From: JAWWPY01 sp033854735
GTDB taxonomy: Bacteria > Actinomycetota > Actinomycetes > Streptosporangiales > Streptosporangiaceae
NCBI GenBank assembly: GCA_033854735.1
Contig: JAWWPY010000146.1
Span: 1-45,006 of the forward strand
Length of the DNA stretch: 45,006 nucleotides
Direction of reading: 5' to 3'
Shown: one piece after another, positions 23,462-30,829 of the stretch
Numbering within the stretch: position 1 is the first letter of the stretch
Layout of the letters: every line of letters begins with the position of its first letter
Made by a program: the position numbers and the translations under genes
Notes under the pieces: generated by a model
Told to the model about the DNA's origin: nothing
The model's database searches: none
What the model saw: the letters and a program-made list of their open reading frames with translations, nothing else

Positions 23462-23553
23462 TGTTAGGCTGCACCGTGCAAGGTTGTGCCCGTAACGCCG
23501 CGTGCGCCCCGCCTGCATGTTTCCCCTGATGTCCCCTCGCGGAGGAAAAACCG

Positions 23554-23847
23554 ATGCTGGTCAAAAATGGCGTCCAGGCTGATCAGCTCGCAGCGCGCTG
23601 GCGCAAGAGCCGGGTCAGCAATCCGAGCGGAAGCTGTGTCGAGGTCGCGGAACTACCCGACGACGCGATCGCTGTCCGTAACTCCCGCTACCCGTCCGGA
23701 CCGGCCCTGATCTACACTCGCGCCGAGGTCGCCGCATTTCTCAGCGGGGCGAAGAACGGCGAGTTCGATGATCTGTACCAGGATGGCAGCCTGCTGTTAA
23801 CGCACGGGCCGGCACAATGGCGCCACGACAGTTCGGGCATGCGGTGA
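23554..23847 (+). CDS. DUF397 protein, partner of an XRE-DUF5753 regulator
   Basis: 97 residues. The DUF397 core spans about residues 15-70: ARWRKSRVSNPSGSCVEVAE, then AVRNSRYPSGPALIYTRAEVAAFLSGAKNGEFD. In actinobacteria DUF397 genes almost always accompany an XRE-DUF5753 regulator; together they resemble toxin-antitoxin or developmental-switch pairs (whiJ-like loci). A 25-residue tail beyond the usual end is present. ATG 23554 has GGAGG 8 bases upstream. The XRE gene follows after 146 bases on the same strand. Confidence 0.93.
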   Translation: MLVKNGVQADQLAARWRKSRVSNPSGSCVEVAELPDDAIAVRNSRYPSGPALIYTRAEVAAFLSGAKNGEFDDLYQDGSLLLTHGPAQWRHDSSGMR

Positions 23848-23993
23848 TATCGTTCTGTCCGTGCCCCGCCGGTGCGACGCGCTGTTGCGACACTCACCGA
23901 CCCTTGGGGTGCACTGGGGCGGTGCGATGTCGCCGTTGGGGTGTTAGGTCGGAAGCGGGCAAGCAGCGCTGATCCAATGGTCTGGGAGCCAGG

Positions 23994-24896
23994 ATGAGCA
24001 CGGTTCAGCCGGGCAGCGAGATGCCCGCCCCCATCTTCGGTGGGCCACGGGCGGGCGCAACTGTCCTGCGCATGATGCTCGGCGCCCAGTTGCGGCGCTT
24101 CCGTGAGACCGCTGACATCACGCCTGATCAGGCCGGCTATGCCATCCGGGGTTCCCGCTCGAAGATCAGTCGCATGGAGCACGGCCGGGTGGGCTTCAAG
24201 GAGCGGGATGTCACCGACCTGCTCACGGTCTATGGCGTCACCGACGAGAAGGTGCGGGAAGGGCTCCTGTCGCTGGTCCAGCAGGCCAATGCCCAAGGGT
24301 GGTGGGCCCAGTACGGAGACATCCTGCCTGACTGGTTCGAGGCGTACCTGGGCCTCGAGGAGGCCGCCTCGCTCATCCGCACCTACGAGCTTCAGTTCGT
24401 GCACGGCCTGTTCCAGACTGAGGCCTACGCGCATGCCGTCACCATGCTCGGCCATAGCTCCGCGCCCGCCGACGAGATCGAACGCCGGGTGAGGCTCCGG
24501 ATGAAACGCCAGGACCTGCTCACCAGCCCGGATCCGCCACGTATGTGGTCCGTGATGGACGAGGCCGCGCTGCGGCGGCCACTAGGCGGCCGGAAAGTCA
24601 TGCGGGCCCAGTTGAGCCACCTTCAGGAGGTGGCCGGGCTGCCGACGGTCACCCTGCAGGTCATGCCGTTCCGCCGGGGCGGCCACGCGGGCGCGGGCGG
24701 CTCGTTTACCGTGCTGCGCTTCGGAGAGCCGGACCTGCCGGATGTCGTCTACCTCGAGCAGCTAACTAGCGCTCTCTACCTGGAACGACGAGCACACGTG
24801 GATCATTACATGGAGGTCATGAACCGCCTCAGCGCCGATGCCCTGACCCCCGCCGAGACCGCGGGTTTCCTCGGGGAGATCAACCGGGAAATCTAG
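23994..24896 (+). CDS. XRE-family HTH regulator with DUF5753 domain (WhiJ-like)
   Basis: 300 residues. Helix-turn-helix at about 30-85 (LGAQLRRFRETADITPDQAGYAI, SRSKISRMEHGR). The DUF5753 ligand/partner domain is about 105-290, with EEAASLIRTYELQFVHGLFQTEAYA and VTLQVMPFRRGGHAGAGGSF. WhiJ-type proteins control development and are antagonised or assisted by the neighbouring DUF397 and ATPase proteins. ATG 23994 has GGGAG 6 bases upstream. The Methyltransf_19 gene follows 68 bases downstream. Confidence 0.93.
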   Translation: MSTVQPGSEMPAPIFGGPRAGATVLRMMLGAQLRRFRETADITPDQAGYAIRGSRSKISRMEHGRVGFKERDVTDLLTVYGVTDEKVREGLLSLVQQANAQGWWAQYGDILPDWFEAYLGLEEAASLIRTYELQFVHGLFQTEAYAHAVTMLGHSSAPADEIERRVRLRMKRQDLLTSPDPPRMWSVMDEAALRRPLGGRKVMRAQLSHLQEVAGLPTVTLQVMPFRRGGHAGAGGSFTVLRFGEPDLPDVVYLEQLTSALYLERRAHVDHYMEVMNRLSADALTPAETAGFLGEINREI

Positions 24897-24964
24897 CGGG
24901 CAAGGCGGGGCGGTCCGCTAGCACCGTGATCGAAGTGTCGGCAGCACGCTCGAAAGGCGTATCA

Positions 24965-25813
24965 GTGACTAGCGAAGGCGCACCGAGACCTGACGAACGG
25001 CCCGGTGACGTTGCCGGCGGCGACGAGGATTCGCCGACCTTTGACACCAGCGTGGCGCACGTCGCCCGGGTGTACGACTACTGGCTGGGCGGCAAGGACA
25101 ACTTCGCCGTAGACCGGGCGGCGGGGGAGCAGGCGATCGCCGCTTACCCGGACATCGTGTTCTCGGTCCGCGCCAACCGGGCGTTCCTGGCCCGCACCGT
25201 GCGGTACCTGACGGCCGAGGCCGGGATACGGCAGTTCCTGGACATCGGCACCGGCATACCGACCTCGAACAACACCCATGAGGTCGCCCAGTCTGTGGCC
25301 CCCGGCGCCCGCGTCGTGTATGTGGACAATGACCCGATCGTGCTGGCGCACGCCCGCGCGCTGCTGACCAGCGGCCCGGCGGGGCATACCAGCTACATTA
25401 ACGCCGACCTGCGGAACACCGGGAAAATACTGGACACGGCGGCCCTGACCCTGGACTTCTCCCGCCCGGTGGCGGTCGTGCTGATGGCCATCCTGCACCT
25501 GATCGGCGACGAGGACGACCCGTACGGGATCGTGGCCACGCTGATGGATGCGGTGCCGCCCGGCAGCTACCTGACCCTGTCCCACATTGCCTCGGACATC
25601 GAGACAGAAGCGCTGGGCGAGGCGAGAGACCGGGTCAGCAAGTACATGCCGGTCAAGCAGACCTACCGCAGTCACGCCGAAGTTATGCGTTTCTTCGACG
25701 GGCTGGAGATGGTCGAGCCTGGGCTGGTCCGGGTTCAGCAATGGCGGCCCAGTTCCGAGGTCGAGGCCAGGAGCCCGGCCGCTCTGTGGGGCGGGGTAGG
25801 CCGCAAAGGCTGA
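24965..25813 (+). CDS. SAM-dependent methyltransferase, Methyltransf_19 (DUF574) family
   Basis: 282 residues from the chosen start. Family marks: SVAHVARVYDYWLGGKDNFAVD, the SAM-binding FLDIGTGIPTSNNTHEVAQ, VVYVDNDPIVLAHARALL, and LMAILHLIGDEDDP. The family is large in actinobacteria and often sits near XRE/DUF397 genes; substrates are unknown. GTG 24965 has AAAGG 7 bases upstream; GTG 24926 is in frame 13 codons earlier but has no ribosome site. Probably cotranscribed with the XRE gene. Confidence 0.92.
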   Translation: MTSEGAPRPDERPGDVAGGDEDSPTFDTSVAHVARVYDYWLGGKDNFAVDRAAGEQAIAAYPDIVFSVRANRAFLARTVRYLTAEAGIRQFLDIGTGIPTSNNTHEVAQSVAPGARVVYVDNDPIVLAHARALLTSGPAGHTSYINADLRNTGKILDTAALTLDFSRPVAVVLMAILHLIGDEDDPYGIVATLMDAVPPGSYLTLSHIASDIETEALGEARDRVSKYMPVKQTYRSHAEVMRFFDGLEMVEPGLVRVQQWRPSSEVEARSPAALWGGVGRKG

Positions 25814-26026
25814 GGAGCCGCGACACGGGCCAGGGCGAGACTGCCTCTGAACGCACCGGAGCGGCAATGGTGTCGTCCTGGCGGCAGCGGTGTGGGCATT
25901 GGTGTCGTTGAATGAGCCCGGGCCAGCGTGGCGGCGATGCGGCCGGGTGCCATTTCGGTCAGTAGTCTCCCGCCTAGCGACATGGCAGTCGGCTGATGAA
26001 GCCGGGTTACGACCTGAGGAGGCGCT

Positions 26027-26536
26027 ATGGCAGAGCCAGTCTCACGAGACGCCGGTCAATCTGCGACCGGCGCAGGCGTCCCAACCGTCACATTCCGGAC
26101 GACCGTCGTGCAGGCCGGCAAGACCGCTACCGGCATCGAGGTGCCCGCGGACGCCGTCGCGCGGCTGGGCACGGGCAAGCGGCCACCCGTTCGGGTGACG
26201 ATCAACGGGCACACCTACCGCAGCACGGTGGCCGTGATGGGCGGGGCGTTCATGATCCCGGTCAGCGCGGAGAACCGCAAGAGTGCTGGTATCGCGGGCG
26301 GTGAGGAAGTGGCCGTAGAACTTGAACTCGACGCAGGTCCGCGCGAGGTCGTGGTCCCGGCCGACTTCGCTGAGGCCCTCGACCATGATCCGAGCGCGAA
26401 ACGGCGCTTCGACAGCCTGTCTTATAGCCACCAGCGGGCACACGTCCTCGCGATCGATGGCGCGAAGGCACCCGAGACCCGTCAGCGGCGCATTGCCAAG
26501 GCGGTCGCCACCCTCCACAACGAGGCAGCCAGCTAA
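26027..26536 (+). CDS. DUF1905 / YdeI-OmpD-associated family protein
   Basis: 169 residues. Residues about 20-105 are a DUF1905 beta-barrel (VTFRTTVVQAGKTATGIEVP, then GAFMIPVSAENRKSAGIAGG). The C-terminal 60 residues are the YdeI/OmdA segment with VPADFAEALDHDPSAKRRFDSLSYSHQRAHV. This combination is widespread in soil bacteria; in Enterobacteria YdeI is linked to peptide and stress resistance, but function here is unknown. ATG 26027 has AGGAGG 5 bases upstream. It is a lone gene. Confidence 0.9.
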   Translation: MAEPVSRDAGQSATGAGVPTVTFRTTVVQAGKTATGIEVPADAVARLGTGKRPPVRVTINGHTYRSTVAVMGGAFMIPVSAENRKSAGIAGGEEVAVELELDAGPREVVVPADFAEALDHDPSAKRRFDSLSYSHQRAHVLAIDGAKAPETRQRRIAKAVATLHNEAAS

Positions 26537-26582
26537 GGCAGCGAGCCGCGGAACGACCAAGGGCGCGCCGCGCCGATCTCTG

Positions 26583-26631
26583 TGATCACGGAGTATTTCT
26601 GGGTCTATGTGTCCGGGATGTTCCGTGATCA
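26583..26631. terminator. 10-bp inverted repeat built around two TGATCA sites
   Basis: TGATCACGGA (26583-26592) and TCCGTGATCA (26622-26631) are exact reverse complements, 29 bases apart. It lies 46 bases after the YdeI-like gene, so a terminator is plausible. Each arm contains the palindrome TGATCA, which would also suit paired protein sites. Confidence 0.35.
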
Positions 26632-26732
26632 TGGTGGGCCCCGAGCGGGGAGACGGCGGAGGGCGGGCTGGCTGGCATCCGCGCTGGGTCTGGCTGGACC
26701 ATGCTGAGCCTTTGGATGGCTGGGCGCTCTTT

Positions 26733-26774
26733 CGCTGCCGTCGGCGCTTCGGGCGCTGCTGTCGGCGCTTCGGG
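26733..26774. repeat. 21-bp tandem duplication, intergenic
   Basis: 26733-26753 and 26754-26774 differ at one base (CTGCCG against CTGCTG). It lies about 70 bases upstream of the DUF5302 gene. Confidence 0.9.
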
Positions 26775-26843
26775 GGGGAGGTGAACTGGGGGCGCCAGGT
26801 GTGCGAGGCTGTAGTGATATCCGGCCGAGGGCAGGAGGTCCGC

Positions 26844-27038
26844 ATGGCTGCCGCCGCGTCGGAACCTGAGGGTTCCGAGGACGAGGTGAAGCGCAAGTTC
26901 CGGGAGGCGCTGGAACGCAAGCGCGAGAGGAACGCGGAACCGAACGCGGGGCGGGGCGGGAAGAACGCCGGGAAGGTCAGCGGCGTCCACGGCCCGGCCG
27001 CGAGCCGGCGATCGTTCCGCCGCAAGAGCGGCGGCTAG
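26844..27038 (+). CDS. DUF5302 small basic protein
   Basis: 64 residues, charged, no hydrophobic segment. The pattern EDEVKRKFREALERKR, then HGPAASRRSFRRKSG at the C-terminus, matches DUF5302 proteins of actinobacteria. Function unknown; the C-terminus could bind nucleic acid. ATG 26844 has AGGAGG 5 bases upstream, which fixes this start over the longer open frame that begins at 26607. It is convergent with the DUF5655 gene, and the two overlap by 4 bases. Confidence 0.9.
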   Translation: MAAAASEPEGSEDEVKRKFREALERKRERNAEPNAGRGGKNAGKVSGVHGPAASRRSFRRKSGG

Positions 27039-27460
27039 ACCGAGGCGTGCAGGAACGCTTCCGTCAGCCAGTCGCGCACCTGTTCGTCGACGTCGTCCGC
27101 CTCGCGCAGCAGCAGCAGGTGGACCACCCGGGAGGCGCTGTTCCCGAGCACACGGCCGATCCGGGGATGGTCCACGCGCCGGGGCAGGTACAGCGCCAGT
27201 GAGACATCGCGCGACCGCGGGCGGACCTCGGCGAGCTTGTGGTCACGCTTGAGGAAGACCCCGACTCCGACAGCGTCCTCGTGGACCGGGCCCAGATCCA
27301 GCAGGTGGGCCATGATCGCGTCGTACACGGCACGCATCTGGGCCGGATGTCCTGCGAACGCAGCATCGACCGTGCAGCCTGGGACGCAGGTATGCGACTG
27401 GTGAGCGCGACTGAACTCGCGGTCACAGCGGGGGCATGTCCACCGAGGCACGACACCCAT
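27035..27460 (-). CDS. DUF5655 domain protein with N-terminal zinc-finger-like motif
   Basis: 141 residues. N-terminal WTCPRCDREFSRAHQSHTC has C9, C12 and His/Cys at 20-25, a likely zinc site. The rest (AVYDAIMAHLLDLGPVHEDAVGVGVFLKRDHKLAEVRPR, in part) matches DUF5655, a domain often found in proteins acting on or beside nucleic acids or as a transport-linked domain. Function unknown. ATG 27460 lacks a strong ribosome site. Confidence 0.85.
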   Translation of the reverse strand: MGVVPRWTCPRCDREFSRAHQSHTCVPGCTVDAAFAGHPAQMRAVYDAIMAHLLDLGPVHEDAVGVGVFLKRDHKLAEVRPRSRDVSLALYLPRRVDHPRIGRVLGNSASRVVHLLLLREADDVDEQVRDWLTEAFLHASV

Positions 27461-27534
27461 CCTGGGCGCTGTCCCGGTACGGCGCTAGCGCTACGGCGCT
27501 GACCCACCTGGCCGAGTGATGGTGAGCCCTGCTC

Positions 27535-27569
27535 ATGCCATATGATATGGTTTTCATATTATATGGCAT
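27535..27569. promoter_or_regulatory. AT-rich 15-bp inverted repeat upstream of the NmrA-like gene
   Basis: ATGCCATATGATATG (27535-27549) and CATATTATATGGCAT (27555-27569) pair at 14 of 15 positions around GTTTT. The right arm ends 52 bases before ATG 27622. Its AT content contrasts sharply with the surrounding DNA and overlaps the likely promoter, as expected for a HxlR-, PadR- or TetR-type operator. No gene for such a regulator is adjacent. Confidence 0.65.
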
Positions 27570-27621
27570 GCGGAATAATCCGCACCTCGGCTCGGAGGGA
27601 GATCGCCGAAAGGCGAACACC

Positions 27622-28257
27622 ATGAAAATCACAATCTTTGGCGCAACGGGGGCCACCGGCGCATGCCTCGTCGAACAGGCGGTCGCGACCGGTCATCAGG
27701 TCACCGCCGTCGTCCGCAACCCGGCCCGGCTGGCCACCCCGGCCGGCCCGCGGCTGCGCATCCTGACTGCCGACGTCATGGACCCGGCAGCGATCAGCCC
27801 GGCGGTGACCGGCGCGGACGCTGTGCTGTCCGCCGTGGGCCCGCGTGGGTCCGGCCCCACCACCGTCAGCCAGGACAGCGTGCGCAGCATCATCCAGGCC
27901 ATGCAGGAATCCGGTGTGCGCCGGCTCATCACGGTCAGTGGTTCCGTCGTCTCCGACGTTGGTGAGGGGCCCCTCATGAGCTACCTGCTGAAGCCCATAG
28001 TGCGCCGCACGCTGCTTCGTCACGTCTGCGCGGACATGCGCCGCGCCGAGGAGGCGATGGGCGCGAGCAACCTGGATTGGACGATTATGCGGCCGCCCCG
28101 GCTGACCGGCCAGGCCGCCACGGGCACCTACCGCACCGCGATCGACCGCAACCTGCCGGGCGGATACACGATCTCGCGCGCTGACCTCGTCACCTGCATG
28201 CTCTCGCTGCTTGACGACGAGGCGTCCGTGCACAGGCACATCGCCATCGCCAACTGA
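27622..28257 (+). CDS. NAD(P)-binding atypical SDR, NmrA/SDR_a5-like
   Basis: 211 residues. MKITIFGATGATGACL gives the atypical SDR motif GATGATG at residues 7-13, then AVVRNPARL and a short Rossmann core. There is no YxxxK pair, so it is likely a flavin/quinone reductase or a redox-sensing NmrA-type protein. ATG 27622 is chosen because the family begins MKITIFGATG; an in-frame ATG at 27535 lies in the palindrome. Regulation by an unknown repressor is suggested by that palindrome. Confidence 0.9.
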   Translation: MKITIFGATGATGACLVEQAVATGHQVTAVVRNPARLATPAGPRLRILTADVMDPAAISPAVTGADAVLSAVGPRGSGPTTVSQDSVRSIIQAMQESGVRRLITVSGSVVSDVGEGPLMSYLLKPIVRRTLLRHVCADMRRAEEAMGASNLDWTIMRPPRLTGQAATGTYRTAIDRNLPGGYTISRADLVTCMLSLLDDEASVHRHIAIAN

Positions 28258-28272
28258 CCACCGGTCACGGGA

Positions 28273-28779
28273 TCAGCCGCTGGCCGCGATCGCCGCCACC
28301 ACGCTGTAGGGCAGGTACTGGGGATGAACGAGCAGCGCCCTGGCCACCAGGCGGATCTTCAGCCGCAGCGGGGCCAGCATCTCCTCGCTGTAGCGCCAGG
28401 CCCTGACTTCATCGGTGCCGAAGCGGCCGCGAAGGCTGCCGCGGAAGCGCTTGGCGTCCCCGCCGTCGGCCTGCCACGTTGGCAGCCATTCGCGCAGCGC
28501 GTCATCGCTTTCCAGCATGGTCCAGTTCATCAGCCGCTCGGCGATCTGGCCGGCCGCGTCGATGACGAACGCCAGTTCGCCGGCTCCGCTGATGGCGTGC
28601 ACCCGCCCCGCGTTGTCGCGGCCGTGCCTGATGCTGGCCGAACTGAAGCGTGCCCCGACCGCCAGCGCCGCCACCGCGTGACCGGCTTCGTGCCAGGCGG
28701 TCCCGACCGCAGACTTCCGGGCTGGCGCGAAGGTGGGGAAGCCACTGTCGTAGCGCTGCCTGATCCAGGTGTCGTGCAC
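28273..28779 (-). CDS. Orphan M41-like metalloprotease domain protein (HEAGH)
   Basis: 168 residues. H30-E31-x-x-H34 (AWHEAGHAVAAL) is a zincin motif of the FtsH/M41 type, and a downstream acidic region could give the third ligand. No AAA+ domain and no membrane helix. The start is doubtful: from GTG 28779 the frame stays open upstream for about 57 codons with plausible coding sense (VNRALNGPDGHLPVRK, then IQAELSRVIRYDDES) but without ATG, GTG or TTG before the stop near 28970. A rare start (CTG) or an upstream mutation is possible. It is convergent with the NmrA-like gene, 15 bases apart. Confidence 0.75.
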   Translation of the reverse strand: MHDTWIRQRYDSGFPTFAPARKSAVGTAWHEAGHAVAALAVGARFSSASIRHGRDNAGRVHAISGAGELAFVIDAAGQIAERLMNWTMLESDDALREWLPTWQADGGDAKRFRGSLRGRFGTDEVRAWRYSEEMLAPLRLKIRLVARALLVHPQYLPYSVVAAIAASG

Positions 28780-28971
28780 GATGGATTCGTCGTCGTAGCG
28801 GATGACCCGGCTCAGCTCCGCCTGGATCGCGGCGAGGACGCGCTTCTCGGCGGGCTTCCGGACGGGCAGATGACCGTCCGGGCCGTTCAGGGCCCGGTTG
28901 ACGGCTGAAGATGAGAGCGGTGTGCGGTCCGGCGGAGCGATGCTGGCGAGCCTACCGGCACCCTCCGGCCA

Positions 28972-29226
28972 TCACGGACGTCCCCGGCCGCGCCCGCTCA
29001 GCCGCTCCCGCGGGCCGCCCAGGCCCAGCCGTGTGCCGAGTCGCAACTGCCGGTTGGTGCCGCCGCACCTGCGGCACCGGCGGTGCGCATAGGTGAACAC
29101 CGAACCATGATGCCGCCCGGGAGCCGACAGCCCCTTGCATGCGGGACACCGGTGGAACGGGTGCAGCCGCAACGAAATCAGATAGCCCCCACCAGCCAGC
29201 AGGGCCAGTACAACTAACCACCCCAT
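28972..29226 (-). CDS. Small membrane-anchored protein with zinc-ribbon cysteines
   Basis: 84 residues. The N-terminal helix WLVVLALLAGGGYLISL is followed by CPACKG, then HRRCRRCGGTNRQLRLG, two Cys pairs that could form a zinc ribbon, and a Gly/Arg-rich tail. Similar one-helix CxxC proteins are common in actinobacteria; the function is unknown. The ATG 29226 start has only a weak GAGG close by. Confidence 0.75.
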   Translation of the reverse strand: MGWLVVLALLAGGGYLISLRLHPFHRCPACKGLSAPGRHHGSVFTYAHRRCRRCGGTNRQLRLGTRLGLGGPRERLSGRGRGRP

Positions 29227-29367
29227 GCCTCAAGAATGCACCGCAGGAACTAAAACCTATTAGCGCAATCAGGCCACTCAGCCTTACTCGGACAAACTCG
29301 GACGCGTGGCGCAACGCTGGGGCGAGCCGCGCGTGGCGCCGTCCCGCCGAGGGTGTTGACTAGCGGT

Positions 29368-29817
29368 ATGCCTGTTGAAGATGAGTATGAGCCGAGCACG
29401 CGGGACTGGGTCCGCGAGCAGGTCGAGCTGTACGAGAGCTCAGGCGGCGCGCAGGGGACGACTTTGCGCGATACCGGCCTTCCGGTGGTGATCATCACCA
29501 ACCGGGGGGCGCGCAGTGGCAAGCTGCGCAAGACACCGGTGATGCGGGTCGAGTATGGCGGCCGCTACGCGGCGGTGGCATCGAAGGGCGGCGCCCCCGC
29601 CCATCCGGTCTGGTACTACAACTTCCGCGCGGACCCACGGGTCCAGCTTCAGGACGGCTCGGTCAAGCAGGACATGGTGGCCAGGGAGGTCACCGGGGAT
29701 GAGCGCGCCGAGTGGTGGGAACGGGCGGTCGCCGCGTATCCGCCCTACGCCGAGTACCAGCAGAAAACCACGCGCCAGATTCCGGTGTTCGTCCTCGAGC
29801 CTTCCAGCGGGAACTGA
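29368..29817 (+). CDS. Deazaflavin (F420)-dependent nitroreductase, DDN family
   Basis: 149 residues, split-barrel fold of the F420H2-dependent DDN type. Marks: GLPVVIITNRGARSGKLRKTPVMRVEY and GAPAHPVWYYNFRADPRV, with QDGSV. These enzymes reduce quinones or nitro compounds with F420H2, so the host should make F420. Start ATG 29368 was chosen over GTG 29353. The C-terminus (QIPVFVLEP) is complete. Confidence 0.92.
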   Translation: MPVEDEYEPSTRDWVREQVELYESSGGAQGTTLRDTGLPVVIITNRGARSGKLRKTPVMRVEYGGRYAAVASKGGAPAHPVWYYNFRADPRVQLQDGSVKQDMVAREVTGDERAEWWERAVAAYPPYAEYQQKTTRQIPVFVLEPSSGN

Positions 29818-29843
29818 CCCGGCCGCCCCGCTACTCGCGGAGC

Positions 29844-29867
29844 GGGGGCCCGCCATGGCGGGCCCCC
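29844..29867. terminator. Perfect 24-base palindrome between convergent genes
   Basis: GGGGGCCCGCCATGGC and its continuation to 29867 read the same on both strands. It lies between the ends of the DDN gene and the GH12 gene, so it is probably a bidirectional terminator. An overlapping hairpin (CCCCGCT with AGCGGGG, 29826-29847) is also possible. Confidence 0.65.
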
Positions 29868-29883
29868 GGCCTGCCCGCGACGG

Positions 29884-30576
29884 TCAGCCGCTGACTGAGA
29901 AGCTGTTGACCTGGAAATTCTCCCCGCCGCTGGACGAGGTGATTTCCCAGCCGAACTGGACGTTGCCGAGGGTGATGTTGCCGAACCAGCCCTGGCTTTC
30001 AATCCACCTGAGCACGGCGAGGATATTCACCGTGCCCGAGGTCGCGGAGCCGGTGTTGACGAAGGAGAACACCTGGTTGGAGCCGTTGCTCCCCTTGTAG
30101 ACGTGCCAGCTGTACCCGCCGACGGTGACACTGGCCACCTGGGACCCGAGCGGCCCGACGGCGCCGGTCTTGTTCATCCAGAGCATCGTCTCGTAGGCGT
30201 TGCCGCTGTCCCAGATGTCGTAGGCGGTCTCATACGCGCCGCCGCTGGGGTTCGTCACGTTGAAGCTGGACGTGACCGAGCTCAGCGAACTGAGTGACGC
30301 GCCGATATACCTGGTGGCGTTCGGGTACGACTTCACGCCGCCGGTGTTGGGCTGATTCGACCAGACCCCCCAGTTGCTGAACGAGTTGGCCCAGATGGTC
30401 TGCGGCCCTGCGCCGCTGCCCCAGACGTCGTTGTAAAGCGTGTAGCCCCCGTTCGACCAGGAGCCGAACTTAGCGGTCGACGACCACACGGCGGCGGACG
30501 CGGCGGTGGCCGTCACCAGTGCGAGGGCAACCGCTAGCACCGGGGTCAGCGCAAGGTACCGCAGCGCTCTGATCAT
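29884..30576 (-). CDS. Secreted GH12 endoglucanase/xyloglucanase
   Basis: 230 residues. Sec signal peptide about 1-28 (LAVALALVTATAASA). GH12 marks: YTLYNDVWGSG, VWSNQPNTGGVKSYPN, catalytic nucleophile E129 (YETMLWM) and acid/base E211 (FGWEITSS). The enzyme cuts beta-1,4-glucan. No carbohydrate-binding module is present. ATG 30576 has AGGGAGA 8 bases upstream. A perfect 12-bp LacI-type palindrome lies 50 bases above the start, so expression is likely sugar-controlled. Confidence 0.93.
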   Translation of the reverse strand: MIRALRYLALTPVLAVALALVTATAASAAVWSSTAKFGSWSNGGYTLYNDVWGSGAGPQTIWANSFSNWGVWSNQPNTGGVKSYPNATRYIGASLSSLSSVTSSFNVTNPSGGAYETAYDIWDSGNAYETMLWMNKTGAVGPLGSQVASVTVGGYSWHVYKGSNGSNQVFSFVNTGSATSGTVNILAVLRWIESQGWFGNITLGNVQFGWEITSSSGGENFQVNSFSVSG

Positions 30577-30625
30577 GGCGTTTCTCCCTTCCGTTGGTGC
30601 AATGGACCTGGCGACCCCGCCCTAT

Positions 30626-30637
30626 CGAAGCGCTTCG
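30626..30637. promoter_or_regulatory. LacI-type operator CGAAGCGCTTCG, GH12 side
   Basis: CGAAGCGCTTCG is a perfect palindrome and extends to 14 bases (30625-30638). Its central CG and 12-14 base length suit LacI-family repressors that control sugar and cellulose genes. It lies 50 bases upstream of the GH12 start, in the divergent region shared with the dehydrogenase gene. Confidence 0.7.
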
Positions 30638-30746
30638 ACATTTTCACCGTTACAGGGTCATGTCAAGAGTGTTTCGCGGGCCTGACAAGGGCCTGGCCGA
30701 CACCGTAGCTGGGCTCAGCAGGGATCACATTGGCCTCGATGATCAT

Positions 30747-30758
30747 CGAAGCGCTTCG
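30747..30758. promoter_or_regulatory. LacI-type operator CGAAGCGCTTCG, dehydrogenase side
   Basis: Second exact copy of the 12-bp palindrome, 121 bases from the first and 72 bases upstream of the dehydrogenase GTG. Two copies in one divergent region argue for joint control. Confidence 0.7.
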
Positions 30759-30829
30759 CACTTGTCGCGGCCCGAGGTGGCCAGCACCGCACGGTACGCT
30801 GCAGACGGACCAGCGAGGAGAGACGCATC

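Larger units (their letters stand above)
26537..26843. other. Intergenic stretch, 307 bases, with an inverted repeat and a 2 x 21-bp repeat
   Basis: No gene is supported here, although a frame on the plus strand runs into the DUF5302 gene. It holds a 10-bp inverted repeat at 26583-26631 and a 21-bp tandem duplication at 26733-26774. Confidence 0.6.

Noticed and set aside
26583..26631. Terminal inverted repeats of a small mobile element
   Set aside because: Arms are only 10 bp, 29 bases apart, with no target-site duplication or transposase.
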